64,000 nucleotides of DNA from Megaleporinus macrocephalus (GCA_021613375.1 CM038720.1:12679962-12743961); one strand, 5' to 3'. Positions 11,453-22,869 are shown, counted from the first letter of the stretch. Numbers and translations: made by a program. Notes: generated by a model from the sequence alone, not told the origin.

Positions 11453-11460
11453 GGTGTCAC

Positions 11461-11660
11461 TGGAGCCAATCCCAGCGTCATCAGGCGAAGGTGGGGTACG
11501 TTGCATGGCCAACACACACTTACACCTTGTGTGATCAATCAATAACATGCATGTATTTGGACTGTGGGAGGAACACAGGGAGAACACGCAGACTCCACAC
11601 AGAAAGCCTGGACCGGGAATCCAACCCAGATCGTCTTGCTTCGAGGAGACAGTGAACAAG
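11461..11660 (-). mobile_element. SINE fragment interrupted by a hAT MITE
   Basis: It shares the SINE body words ggagccaatcccagc, ggcgaaggtggggtac, catgtatttggactgtggga and gggagaaca with the full copy at 2603-3436, with internal deletions. The B-box-like region is present (accgggaatccaaccc), but the A-box head is lost. The weakly similar tail may lie left of the MITE at 10980-11010. Confidence 0.75.
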
Positions 11661-12030
11661 ATTAATTTCATTAGAAAGAAAACCCAGACTTAGATTCCCT
11701 GAGGCTTCAACTAATAATCAATAAAGGCTCCCTAATAATCAATAAAACATCAAAGAAGAAACACTACACTACATGTCGCTAAATCTAGTGCAATTCCAGA
11801 AGATCAGTTTTATAGTGCTTGAACACCTTAAAGCCTCAGTGACTCCTTTCATCATTTCCTGACACCCAAATTGTCAAATCGACTTATGCACGTCCTACCT
11901 TCTTGTCTCATCAGCGTTTCATCAATGTCCTTCTAGCACTTCTCTCCAGTTCTGTTGTTTTTTTTTTCCGTGCTCCTGGCCTTATGTTCTCGCACTCTAC
12001 TACACAGCAAAATCAGCAGCGCAGCAAGCG
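11661..12030. other. no gene seen
   Basis: Unique A+T-rich sequence. Confidence 0.55.
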
Positions 12031-12280
12031 GAATTAATACATACAGTATTGAATTAAGTGCTCAGCTGAGTGTGGTTTAACCCAGCATGGTGTACAATGA
12101 ATGCCGCGCAACACTGTAAGGGGTACTATTGGACTAAAGTGAGCGGTTCGAGTGAAACACTGATAATTTTTAATGAATAGTTCTCTACAGAGTGCTCTTA
12201 TATGGAAGGTGGATGAGGTACAATATTGAATTCTTTAATATGTAATTAAAATAATACATTAATCGCAGACTTTTTAAAGC
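12031..12280. repeat. dispersed repeat, partner at 25670-25850
   Basis: The ordered words aacccagcatg, cactgtaag, tggactaa, cagagtgctctta and gaaggt, followed by an A+T-rich stretch, recur in the same orientation at 25688-25800. The family is unrecognised. Confidence 0.55.
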
Positions 12281-12544
12281 AGACAGAAGACAGTATTTAT
12301 GAAACCCTGTTAAATCGGTGATAAAATCACACTGTACGTTGGAACAGACCATCACATATGAACAGGGTCTGCGGTTTATATACACGCTGTATGAAAATGC
12401 TCATTCTGACTGACATGCTGCGTAAAACGGAGCTCTTACAGTCAGCTGTGTGAGACAGTTACCAATATCAGGACAGAATGCTGCACACCGAGTACTGAGC
12501 AACCATGCTGAGCTACGGCATTTTTGCTCACACTGCACAAGGGA

Positions 12545-14359
12545 TATAATAGTTTTGGATATTTAACTTTTTTTCTCTAATTCAGTTTACAGAGTGGGTT
12601 AGCTAGTTTTTATTAGTTATTATTTTATATTACGGCTTAGTTTCAGTTTAATTTTCATTAGTTCTAGTATTAGTTTTAGTTTTTTTACACTTTGTGCTAT
12701 TGTTCAGGTGCAGAATTTAAATATAGTCAGAATAAGTATTGTGTAATAAAAACTCAATAAAGGTTATTCACTCTCGCAGCACCGGGTGAGTTGAATTCTG
12801 GTTCGAGTGAAACTGTTTGAAGGCAACCGAGTCACATAGTCAAGTAGACACCCCAGTCTTGATAAACATGTTAACCAATGCACCCTCCTCCACGCGGTGC
12901 TCCTGTTTATTAACTAACCAGCAGCCTGGTCGCTGGTAAAAGCAGTCCATTATGGTTGTTCTCTTCCCGGTGCTACCTGGCCAGGATGTGGCTCTCTTTT
13001 GGGGGAGCTACTTAGAGAGGCCAGCTTGTCAAAGTACTCGCAATCAGCTCTCTCGTGCAAGCTTCTCAAATGGACTTGAGATTGAGACTCTGCCACTCTC
13101 CCAACTTTTGCTGTCAACATTTTGCAGGCTAGCGTGGAGAGCAGAACAGACTGTAAACAAGAAGTGGCATCAGGGTGCCGTACTGCGCCGGCAGCTAACA
13201 TAAAAATACTTGAGTGGGAAAAAATCGATTTGATATCAGTCCACAAGGCTTATGAATAAATTGACAAACACAAAATTCATGGTATTCTATCTATAATTTC
13301 AGTACGCTTTAGTTAGGTTTGTAAATACGTAATACAGTTCCAGTTAGGTATAATTTTTTTCTTTTCATTACATTTCTTTCCGATTTATTTATTTTAGTTA
13401 ACAAAAATGTTTTCTCAATTTCAGTTTTCGTTATTTCGTTCGTTTTAGTTAATGATAATAACCCTGCACTGCACTGAAAGTAAAAGTAGAATGTGATGGG
13501 CAGGACCATACAGTCTCTTTATGGATGATTTTATGAAGACAAGTTTTAAAAAATTTGAAATGGCCAACACCTTTGCGTCCAACTGTCACTACGCTACCTT
13601 CAGTCGTAGCCTGAGTGTTAGGGATCACCAGTTCGACCAGCAGGACACGACTGAAGTGCCCACTGCTCTGGGCACGTGTGCTTACTGTCCCCTAGTTTGT
13701 GTATATGTGGGTGTTTCACTGCACGGATGGGTTAAATGCGGAGATCAATTTCGCTGTGTGCAAACACAAGTGACCGAATAATTCCAACCTTAAACACCAT
13801 ATCAGACATGCCTGTATTCGCTGCCGGCTTCAGAGGTTTGTTTATTGCAGCAGTTGCTACGCGAGAGGGCTAATTGCGAGTACCTTGACAGGCTAGCCTC
13901 TCTGAGTAGTCCCCCCTGAAAGTGCACCCACATCCTGGCCAGGTAGCACAGAGAAGGAAACAACCATAACGAACTGCTTTCACCGGCGACCAAGCTGCTG
14001 GTTAGTTAATACGCAGGAGCACCGCAAGTGGAAGGATGATGCATTGGTTAACACGGTTATCAAGACTGGGGTGTCCACACGACTATGTGACTCGATTGCC
14101 TTCAAACAGTTTCACTCGAACCAGAATTCATCTCACCCGGTGCTGCGAGAGTGAATAACCTTTGTTGAGTTTTTTATTACACAATACTTATTCTGACCTT
14201 TTTGTATTCTGCACCTGAAAATAGCACAAAGTGTAAAAAAATCTAAAACTAATACTAGAACTAATGAAAACTAAACTAAAACTAAGCAGTAATAAAAACC
14301 CACTCTGTTAAAACTAACTGAATTAGAGAAAAAAAAGTTAAATATCCAAAACTATTATA
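12545..14359. mobile_element. 1.8-kb foldback element with about 500-bp inverted arms
   Basis: The left arm (12545-13061) and the right arm (13856-14359, reversed) match over about 500 bp. Both start tataatagttttggatattt and share ctctcgcagcaccgggtga, ggttcgagtgaaactgtttg and ctacctggccaggatgtg. The arms differ by scattered substitutions and small indels, so they are not a recent artefact. The 13062-13855 centre holds no recognisable gene. It contains a terminus-like stretch at about 13420-13475 (gttaatgataataaccctg) that resembles the outer end of a related element, perhaps a nested copy. I see no clear target duplication. Confidence 0.8.
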
Positions 14360-14537
14360 ACCTTATATAACCCACGCTTACGTCATAGTGGATCAGGTGG
14401 TATCAGGTGCTGGTACAGGTGCATGTTCAGGACAAGCATTTTCTTAGGCCAATAAACAATACTAGTATTAATATCAATGCAGCCATTATTTAAATGTGAA
14501 ACTATTAAGACACCACAGAGAAAGTAAACCAGACACG
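14360..14537. other. short unique spacer
   Basis: No gene or repeat recognised. Confidence 0.5.
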
Positions 14538-15020
14538 TTCCAAGGTAGGAGGCTGTTGAAATATGAAGGGAACTACTTTAAATGGCATCTGTTATTTTTT
14601 TGCCCATTAAGAAAAAGAGTTGGAAAGCTGGGAAAGCCCTCCATTGTCGTCTTCTTTATGGTTTTGCCCACCACCGTAGCGGTGCAATAAAACCAGGGTG
14701 CAATAAAACCAGGGTCATGGATGCCAAATGAATGGTTGCTGTATTTTGGAAGAACCCAGTTATACAAACATTCTATGAACACAAAACACAGAGGGTTCCC
14801 TTCTGCCTTTTTCCCACCTTAAATAAAAGATATACACTGCCATATCTCTCCTCTGATCATCACCCTTTTTCGCCGGCAGTGTACAAGGTAGGAGGCCGGT
14901 CACTGGTTGAAATATGAAGAGAAGCGCTCTAAATGGCATCTGTTTGCAGAGAAAGTCCTGCCCATTGGGAAAAAGAGCTGGGAAGCTGGGAGAGCCCCAG
15001 CCTCCACCCCCTTTATGGAG
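14538..15020 (+). repeat. partial tandem duplication around a dispersed repeat
   Basis: The 14540-14660 segment (aaggtaggaggc, gttgaaatatgaag, aaatggcatctgtt, gcccatt, agctggga, ctttatgg) returns at 14886-15020 in the same order and orientation, about 345 bp downstream. The sequence between them is the dispersed repeat shared with 10087-10262. The two copies differ at many positions, so the duplication is old. Confidence 0.75.
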
Positions 15021-15589
15021 AGTGCAGGATACTACAACCTATTCATGAGGGCTTTCTCAGATTTTGTCAGTGATTTTAGATTGACCTTTTGTGTTCTGAG
15101 TCTTCTTTAGTCACTTAGCATTCAAAAAGATAGAAGCGCTTTCTCATATGGCTTTAAACTACCACCCGGTTGGCGCCAAATGGACGGGTTTTCCTATAAA
15201 GATGTGTCATGAAAAAACAAACCAACAAAAAACGTATCATTCTTTCTAGATAGTCAAAATACAAGCAAATCCATCAACCAATCATCAACAATCAAAGGCA
15301 GACAAAGTCTAAGGCAAAAAACATAAGGCATCTCCGATTTGCTTCTCAAATCAGATTTTATGTGTGACAGCACTATTATTCACAATTGATCGGACAAGAT
15401 TTGTTTGTCCAGACATCACCAACCTATTCTCATGTGTTACTGTGGTAATGATGTAGATGTCAATAATTATATATTGTTGGTCACGTGGATCATCTTGCCC
15501 TCACAGTGGCTCTGTGAAGTTGTGGTCCACTGACTGTTGTGCACCATAGTGTGTGTCAATTTACAAAACAATGTATTATGTGTTTTTTT
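15021..15589. other. no gene seen
   Basis: Unique or weakly repetitive sequence. cttctcaaatcagatttta near 15342 resembles the ends of the element at 18900-19340. Confidence 0.45.
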
Positions 15590-15614
15590 GGGGGGGGGGG
15601 GGGGGGGGGGGGGG
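15590..15614 (+). repeat. 25-base G run
   Basis: Uninterrupted G from 15590 to 15614, directly after a T run. Confidence 0.95.
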
Positions 15615-15639
15615 TTGCTGTCAAAAATGAACCTGGATG

Positions 15640-16370
15640 CAGGTTAAGCCAAAAAAAATTTAGATGAGTTGGCAGTCTGAGGACAGTTTACAAGATACAC
15701 TTGGAAACACAACTAAGAGACCAACACCAGGAACAAACTAGCAAAGCCAGCAACAGGTGCTGGGAATAATGAAGAACAGAACCAAGGAGAATCAGGCAGG
15801 GAATCCCATAACAACCCTACAAAATATTGGTGAGCTCAAAAAAAAACAACTTACTCATGAACAACCTATTACTCATTTCTTCCTATTGGCTAGTAAACAT
15901 ACCTAGCTATCATCAAACTTGGGTTAATTGAAAGAGTTGGTTGGGTAGATGCACTTAGTTAGCAGACACTAAAGACGCGAACAGCTGTAATGTTGTAAAA
16001 GGAATCCAAAAGCACAGTCACTAAGCCAAGTCAGGTAAAAACTAAAAGAAATATCAACAGGTACATGGGAAAGACAAAAACATCTTAAAAAAACAGGTGA
16101 GGGTCAAAACCAAAAAGACATCAGGAGGGCACCGGGAGGACACAAGCCCACTCAGTATGTAACCAGTAATAATGGCAATACTTCCCAACAAATGAAAGTA
16201 ACTGGGTTTATATACAGAGAGAGTGTATAAACCTCAGGTGTGTGTGATCAGAACTACAGTGAGGAGCTTCTCAAAACAGGTCTGTGATTGGTTGATGGTG
16301 GACATGTGATGATAGACTTTTGGTGAGGGGGAAGATGGAAGTCCAGGGAGTGAAAGAGGATGGACAGAGT
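15640..16370. other. A-rich, retroelement-like sequence, unresolved
   Basis: A purine-rich plus strand with repeated words such as acaggt and gaggacac, and the segment ggtttatatacagagagagt. It resembles the A-rich flank seen at 18280-18560. No reverse transcriptase, LTR pair or target duplication can be shown. Confidence 0.3.
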
Positions 16371-16550
16371 GTCTCGTTTCAGGGGCTGCATCCTTCGAGG
16401 CTGCATTTGAAGGCCCATTGCGTCACAGTGGCGTCTCATTTCGAGGCCTCCTTTGTATGCGGCCTTCTTTTCCATGGTGACGGAGGATCCATCGGGTTAA
16501 TCCTTTACTGGCCATCATATCCCAAGTTCACTGCGTGTCAGGGAGGACTG
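16371..16550. repeat. short inverted-repeat MITE-like segment
   Basis: ggctgcatccttcgaggctgc and the following gcatttgaaggc / gcggccttcttttcc words form imperfect inverted repeats. No target duplication could be resolved. Confidence 0.4.
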
Positions 16551-16839
16551 TAGGCTGTTAGGTGTACCTCAGAGGTTCACCCCACTCCCAACTTTCTTCC
16601 TTCACATCTACATAAAATGAGGCCCACGTTCCACTTGGCAATTTCTAAAATTAGTTGCTGGATTATTTTCGGCGTTGGTTAGGGTGAGGGAATAAAAGAT
16701 TATGACCAAAATCTCTGTTGTTTACAAGCTTGATCGTCTAGCGTTTATGGACAGCAAATTTGATCGAAGAGAAACCAAATCCCTCTATTGAAAGACCACA
16801 GCCGCAAGCTGGCCTCAGTCGGTGTTGTTTATATAAGTG

Positions 16840-17390
16840 AGCTGGCAATGGTAATGATAAAAACCCCCAACATCTTGAACATTCCTCACTTTAATAGATA
16901 GCAAAAGCAATAATCATCAGTCCTTTTAATGCGTTCATCATTTCGAGAGCACAGTTTGAGAGAGCGAGAGCTTCATTATGTAACCCTTCGTGTAGGTTGG
17001 ACTCTTGCGTGACCGAAACAATTAGCGCGAGGCGACTGGATATTTTGCAGACGCGATGCTACTTAACATCAAGCGGCCGGCTGAATATGCATGAGCACAT
17101 AAATTATGGGACGCCTTTAACCCGCCTTTAAAACTGGGCAAAACGGCGACATTCTTTCGACGTCGGACGCGCATTTGCATAGCATTTGAATGATGGGAAT
17201 TATGCTAATTCGCCAGCCCGTTTGATGTGTGAGGACACGGAGACGGAGCGGAGGCCGAAAGCACTTATTCCCCAAAAGCAAAGGCATAATCAGCCAAGGG
17301 ATGACCTCCCAATCCAAACAGATGGTCCACAAACGCTGCCAGAGAGAGAGAGAGAGAGGGGGGAGAGGAATGATGGTGATAATTAAGCAG
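16840..17390. promoter_or_regulatory. conserved-noncoding-like block
   Basis: Unique CpG-bearing sequence with gatattttgcaga, aatatgcatgag, acataaattatggga, gcatttgcatagcattt and aattatgctaattcg, which resemble octamer/POU and homeodomain sites. A 158-codon minus-strand open frame over 17117-17593 has no recognisable domain and crosses a tandem duplication, so I do not call it a gene. A short (GA)n run lies at 17341-17360. Confidence 0.35.
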
Positions 17391-17393
17391 GAT

Positions 17394-17690
17394 AAATATT
17401 CTTGGTGAATCCTTGGATAGTATGATGCCACACACACGAGGTGAGGAATGACACTTGTTTTTGGAAGTTGGTGAGCAGTTACGAACGTGAGGTTGTCTAC
17501 GTGTGCAGAAATTAGTTTGCCAGCTTCAGCGCCACTGGTTTCACAGCATATTGTTGCAAAACAATATTCTTGGCGAACCCTCGGATGGCACACCGCCTCG
17601 TTCGAGTCAAGGAACAGACACTTGTTTTTGGAAGCTGGTGAGTGAGTGAGGATGTGTAGGCATTCGGAAATTTGTTTGCCAACCTTAATC
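17394..17690 (+). repeat. two-copy tandem duplication, period about 168 bp
   Basis: aatattcttggtgaatcc at 17395 returns as aatattcttggcgaaccc at 17563, and gacacttgtttttggaagtt at 17451 returns with one change near 17618. The two halves share order and orientation and differ at scattered positions. Confidence 0.8.
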
Positions 17691-17699
17691 AGCGGGGAA

Positions 17700-18280
17700 C
17701 CCTCAGGGCCTTCTAAGCCTAATGAGAAGGTCTAACGGGACCTGGAAATGCCTGTAATATTTAATTCCTTATTTAATGGAATCATCATGCTTGTATTTAA
17801 ACGCTGCATGTATCAGCACCAGTGACCAGAGTAGCTCTACTCTTCTTTTCTGGCTGAAAGTAACTGGCCTAAAATCCTGAATTGGGAAAACTGTGTAATT
17901 AGAATCTGGTCCCTCGGTGGTCCAGCATGGGTGGATGAATCCACGCTTGCTCTCCCATTGGTTTGTAAAATCAACCTTAACAGTGGGTGGGGCCGATTTT
18001 GTGAGCAGCAAATGTCACTCAAGTGCTGCATCCAAGAACCTAGGGCTACTCTCCAACCCCAGCAAAAAAGGCAGAGCGGTCAGGGAGAGGAAAGAAACAG
18101 AAGAAAATGAGAGAAATGGCAGAAAGAAGTGTTTGAGGTCAACTTTAGTTGAAAAGAATCAATTACAATGGCCTACGTTGTGTCATGCTAGGGGGTTAGA
18201 GCAGATAAAGAGATGGAGGAAAAGGCAGGACGGATGGAGGGCAGGACGCAAATGCTTTAAGTATTTACTTAAATACTTTA
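17700..18280. other. no gene seen
   Basis: Unique sequence. Open frames at 17769-18011 (minus) and 17917-18309 (plus) overlap on opposite strands and show no domain; the plus frame becomes lysine- and arginine-rich because the DNA is purine-rich. Confidence 0.5.
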
Positions 18281-18580
18281 ATAAAGAAACAAACAAACAC
18301 AAAGCATGAAGCTTTAAAAAACTAAAACCAGGACAAACAGGAAAACATCAAACTAGGGAACCACAGAAAACAAACCACAAGGAAGGGAGCAAGACAGAGG
18401 CAATATATACACAGGTTAACAAGAGGGAACAAGAAACACCTGAAAACAATAGGCGGGGTCACAGATGGACACAGGTGAGGGGCGGAGACAAGAAGCACAT
18501 GACACATGACAGACAGGAAGGAAAACAGGGCAGGGTGTGATACGTTGCTACACAGCGCCCACCTATTCTTGTTTTCCTGT
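18281..18580. mobile_element. A-rich retroelement-like fragment
   Basis: An A-rich plus strand with caaacaggaaaac, ggcggggtcacagatgg, cacaggtgaggggcggaga and cacatgacacatgac. Text of this style is common at the edges of teleost retroelements, but no paired end or coding region is present, so the class is uncertain. Confidence 0.35.
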
Positions 18581-18899
18581 TTCAAACTTTTTTAGTTTCT
18601 TTCCCACAAAACAGATAAACATATACACATATAAACCCAAAGAAAACACTGAATCTAAAGTATAATTGAAGTCATAGTAGAAAGGTTTGTCCGCCTTCTT
18701 TGGTCATGTGTGCAGTGACGTCTCCTACTTTACTGCAAAGCCTAGTTAAATTCACTATTTGCCCCACCTGCTCCAGCTAACCAACGTCCTTCCCTGATAT
18801 CTGATGTATTAGAGTTAAGTAAGTGGGGGGGCCCCTTTTTGGATACGGGTTGAAGCCAAACTCAGTAGGACAGTGACTGGAACCCGCTGCTCTAAGGCT
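18581..18899. other. no gene seen
   Basis: Unique sequence; nothing recognised. Confidence 0.5.
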
Positions 18900-19345
18900 G
18901 TGTTCAGGCTACAGGCAAATCGGCTTCGCTTCTCAAATCACATCATTTGAGACGACTATCCACATTGTTATTTGCAAGTGATCAATCAGATCACAGCCTA
19001 TCTGCAAGGTTGCCGTGTTATCGACAGGGGGGTCAGTAACTAAATAGCTATGCTGGTAACATGGATTGTAGACAACGGAGCAACGGAGATGGAGACGCAT
19101 CATCTTGACCTTCAAACAATCACTTTGTTGGACCACTTTGTCTTTGTTTGTTGCGTTGCGAGACAATTTGAAATCTGATTTGAGCGGCTAGAGCGTCCAG
19201 ATTGAGACGCGTTTGTACAAATCCAATTGGAATCGCATTTCAATCCATCTCCAAATGTGCTTTCAATCCGATTTAGAGCAATCAGATGGTCACTGATCAA
19301 TCTGGATTCAACAAAAATCTGATTGTTCAGTGAGCAGTCTTAAAT
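18900..19345. mobile_element. non-autonomous DNA-element-like segment
   Basis: Left-side words (caaatcggcttcgcttctca, tcacatcatttgag) and right-side words (caatttgaaatctgatttga, ccgatttagagcaatcagat, aaaatctgattgttcag) are degenerate inverted copies of an aaatc-agatt motif. The centre is not coding. Ends and target duplication are not exact, so the limits are approximate. Confidence 0.45.
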
Positions 19346-19570
19346 GGGGAGCAAACACTGGCGCATCCTCTGCCTTAAGTCACTTTATCAGGTCTTTGTT
19401 AGATGTCTTGTCTCCTTCAGTAAATGAACAGCCTGTAAGATGGTGTCACGAAATCGGTTCCCAGGTCTTGTAGCATAGGAGCAGGATAGTTTGGAAAAAA
19501 TTAATCCTAGCCAGGTCGCATCAGTGTAGTCTCCGTTTAGCATTTGCTACAAGGAAATTAGTCATTTATC
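19346..19570. other. no gene seen
   Basis: Unique spacer. Confidence 0.45.
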
Positions 19571-20726
19571 ACAACCCTGTTTCCAAAAAAGTTGAAAAGC
19601 TCTGCAAAATGTTAATAAACACAGATGTGAAAATCATTTAAGCCCTGAATGTAGTAGTACCAATACAACAAATCAAATGTTAAATTTGAGAAATTTTACT
19701 GTTTTTTGAAAACTATGCCCATTTTGAATTTGATACCAAACTCGGCATGGGCCAAAAAAACCACTGATATAGTAGTGTTAAAAAACACCTGTTGGAGCAT
19801 AATTGGCAACAGGTCACAACATAATTGGGTTTAAAAAGAGCATCCCAGAGAGGTAGAGCCTTTTAGCAGTACAGATGGGAAGGGATTCACCTCTCTGGCA
19901 AATAGTGCCACAATTCAAGATTAATGCTTCTTAAAATAAAAGACTTTTATTTATTTATTTTATTTTATTTCATCGTCTACACTACACCATTAAAAGACTC
20001 AGAGAATCTAGAAAAATCTCTGTATGCAAGGAAGGAAGTCTAAGAATATAACTGGATGGTTGTATCTTCAGACACTTGAACAGCACAGCATTACAACCAG
20101 ACACTTAAATTCAGGAACACTTTCCAAAACCATCGCCAGTGAACACAGTCCATCACTGCTCCACAAAAGCAGGTTCAAACTCTACCATGCAATAAAGTAG
20201 ATAAAAACGGATCCCGGCGACTTCTCTGTGCCCTAACTCATTTAAGATGGACTGGGACGAATTTAAACAAGTTCCTGTGGTCCGACTAATTAAAGTTTGA
20301 CTGCATGTCCTTCAGGCTAAAGAGGAGAGGGATCGTCCAACTTTTTATCAGAGCATAGTTTAAAATCCAGCATCCGTGATAGTCTAGGGAAGCATTAGTG
20401 CACATGGCATGGGTGACATGCATTAATGCTGAATGACATATACAGGATTTGGATGAATATATACTGCCATTCAGATGGCGTCTTTTTTAGGTTAAGCCTT
20501 GATTATTTTTTTAGCAAGACAAAGCCAAACCACATTCTGTACATGTCACAGTCATCTAAAAACATTTGGCAAATTATAAATTGAAAATATATAACAATCC
20601 TACATTAAGCACAAATGGCAACCATATGACTTTCAGACCTACAGCATATAGGATTCAAATTATTTGCACATCACTGAATTCTACATGTATTTTTATTTTA
20701 CGCAACTCTCTTGGAAACAGGGTTGT
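19571..20726. mobile_element. TA-target DNA transposon relic with inverted ends
   Basis: The left end acaaccctgtttccaaaaaa and the right end, reversed, acaaccctgtttccaagaga are clear inverted repeats. A TA stands at the right end; the left flank reads CA, probably a mutated TA. About 1.16 kb, close to the size of a full Tc1/mariner-type element, but no frame stays open and I recognise no transposase motif in it. Confidence 0.7.
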
Positions 20727-20790
20727 ACAAATGGAGAACGAGGCGTCTCTATGCCTGGGCTCATTACTGAAAGCAGGTAAATATATATAT
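20727..20790. other. junction between two TA-target elements
   Basis: A 64-bp spacer that ends in a short (AT)n run. Confidence 0.5.
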
Positions 20791-21600
20791 ACACTGTATG
20801 GCCAAAAAGAAGTCACCACCTGGATGTAGCAAACAGGTACAAGCCTCCTATTGGATAATTACTGCATGGGCGATTATCTTTCAGCTGGCAACAAGTTCTT
20901 TAACCCCAACTGGTGCAATGAGTTGCTTCTCATATCATAAACCACCATGTCAAAAGATACATCCTATGGTCGTAGACAAGATGTTAGTTTATTTGAGAAG
21001 GGTCGAATCATTGGCACGCATCAAGCAGAGAAAACATCTAAGGAGATTGCAGAAACGGCTAAAATTGGGTTAAGAACTGTTCAGCGCATCATTAAAAACT
21101 GGAAGGATAGTGTGGCCACAAAAAAATCCTGAATGAACGTGATTGGTGATCACTTAAACATTTGCTGAAATCAAATCGAAGAAAAACAACAGAAGAACTC
21201 AGGGCTATGTTTAATAGTGACAATAAGAGCATTTCCACACGCACAATGCGAAGAGAACTCAAGGGATTGGGACTGAACAGCTGTGTAGCAGAAAACCACT
21301 AACCAGTAAGGCTAACTGGAAAAAAAGTGAGAAAGTGTGAGAGAGTGGTTCTGGGAGCATAAGGCATCATTGCCACGCATGGATTGGCCACCACAGAGTC
21401 CAGACCTTAACCCCATAGAGAATCTGCCATCATCAATGCAAGATCTTGGTAAAAAATTCAAAATAAACACTGGACAGAAATAAATCTTCTGAAATTGCAG
21501 AAGCTTATGGAAACAATGCCACAGCGAATGCATGCCGTAATCAAAGCTAAAGGCGGTCCAGGGTATCTGTTACAGGCTTCCAAAGGTTGTTTAGTGTGGA
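20791..21600 (+). mobile_element. Tc1-like transposon, internally deleted
   Basis: It starts at acactgtatggccaaaaaga next to an AT run, the form of a Tc1-type terminal repeat. A frameshifted, deleted transposase follows. The right terminal repeat is not recognisable, so the right limit is approximate. Confidence 0.75.
20947..21565 (+). pseudogene. Tc1-like transposase, frameshifted and missing its catalytic centre
   Basis: The first 61 codons (20947-21129) encode the N-terminal helix-turn-helix DNA-binding region, with KEIAETAKIGLRTVQRIIKNW as the recognisable core (positions about 31-51). A stop follows; the frame shifts, and 21155-21300 resume as the second DNA-binding part (TMRRELKGLGL). 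Near 21340 the text jumps directly to WPPQSPDLNPIENL, the segment around the last acidic residue of the DDE triad. The two earlier catalytic aspartates are therefore gone, as is a further piece after ENL. The C-terminal MPQRMHAVIKAKGG stretch remains at about 21514-21555. Intact relatives have about 340 residues; this one cannot catalyse transposition. Confidence 0.88.
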
Positions 21601-21799
21601 ACATCCAAAAATCCTTTCCACTGCTAGCTTAGTGCTACTAAAACATTAGAAATACAGACATTAGCATTAGCATAGAGCTTTTTCTTTTTCTTGTCAACTT
21701 TTTGGCCCAAAGTAAAGCTCTAATAACCACAATCCATTGCTGTCTTTATATCACTGATTTCACAGCATCAACGCTAAACACTTTGAAAGGCGTGTGACA
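21601..21799. other. short unique spacer
   Basis: Nothing recognised. Confidence 0.45.
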
Positions 21800-22400
21800 T
21801 TTTGAATACTGTTTGAAAGATCACTGGCACGTTGGCCCATTCTCTGCCGAGCTAAACAGACAGCGCTCGTTCAACAGGGATCTATTTAATGAAAAGCTAG
21901 CTCTTTCAGTTTGCTGAAATGAAAGTGCTTCATGAAAATGAAGTATCCCTGTGGAGAGTTATTGCAGCTACTTTTTTTTTTTCCCTCTCCCGCTCTTCTT
22001 TAAAGGCTTGTCAAGTACTTCCGATGCTGGGAAAACAATCAGCATGCTAATACAATCGGAGCTGGACTCGGCGTTCCGAGTGACGCTAGTTAAGGCATTA
22101 TTAAGGACCTTTTTTCGCGGATTCACTGAGATGTAAAAACAGTAACCTCATTAGCATCGCAAAGGTATCTCAGACAATCCGACGGCAGCCCGGCGAATGA
22201 AGCTCTGCCACAAGGGAACCTAACTTTTCTCTTTTTTTTCTTTTTTTTTTGCCGAGCGACACTCCAGATGCGTCATTATGAAGGGTCATTAACTAGTCTG
22301 CTCCTTCCCTAGGTGATTTATGGGCCCGCTCAGTAGAAGCTTAACATTAAGGCATAAGATTATTCAGCCGCTTTGACGAAAAAAATCACCAGCGTACTTA
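21800..22400. promoter_or_regulatory. conserved-noncoding-like block
   Basis: Unique sequence with homeodomain, SOX or POU-like words (gggatctatttaatga, gaaaacaatcagcatgctaa, ggtcattaactag, gcataagattattcag), interrupted by T-rich runs at 21971 and 22225. No open frame. Enhancer function is inferred from texture only. Confidence 0.4.
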
Positions 22401-22869
22401 AATACTGTACTTCATATAGCTGACAAGACATGGAGGCTTTAGTGGAAATGCAATATGTTAGCTACACAAAACCCAAGTGGGTTTCGGTTGCTGGAAATAT
22501 AATCGCTTTCCCTCCTAATCCCTCATAGTGTGCGCTCATGATTCATGCTAGAAAATAACAAATCACTTCAATAACACAAAAAAAACATACCGTATCTGCT
22601 CTGTGCATGGCACACGCTTCCCCGTAACACCATCTGCGCTAGAGCAGATTCATGGCCCTTTGCTGAATCGGATGAAGGACGGCGCAGTTGATTGGGTAAA
22701 ATCCATCACCGTCACAGAAGAAAGGTCTACTTTTAGTTAAGCCTTCCTTTAAAGGCTTGGACAAACTCTGAGTAGGCTTCACAAGCATGTCGCACCTGGT
22801 GTGGCTGCTTACACTGAGTCTCCCTAGCGTCTGAGGTTTGATGCACATTGCACTGTTAACCACAGCTAG
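22401..22869. other. no gene seen
   Basis: Unique sequence between two conserved-looking blocks. A 74-codon minus-strand open frame at 22639-22863 has no recognisable content. Confidence 0.5.

Noticed and set aside
13521..13781. 86-codon frame in the centre of the foldback element
   Set aside because: No domain and no matching copy to show selection.
17117..17593. 158-codon minus-strand open frame
   Set aside because: It crosses a 168-bp tandem duplication and a GA run and has no domain; the other strand is open as well in part.
20566..20829. 87-codon frame spanning two transposon ends
   Set aside because: It reads across the right end of one element and the left end of another.
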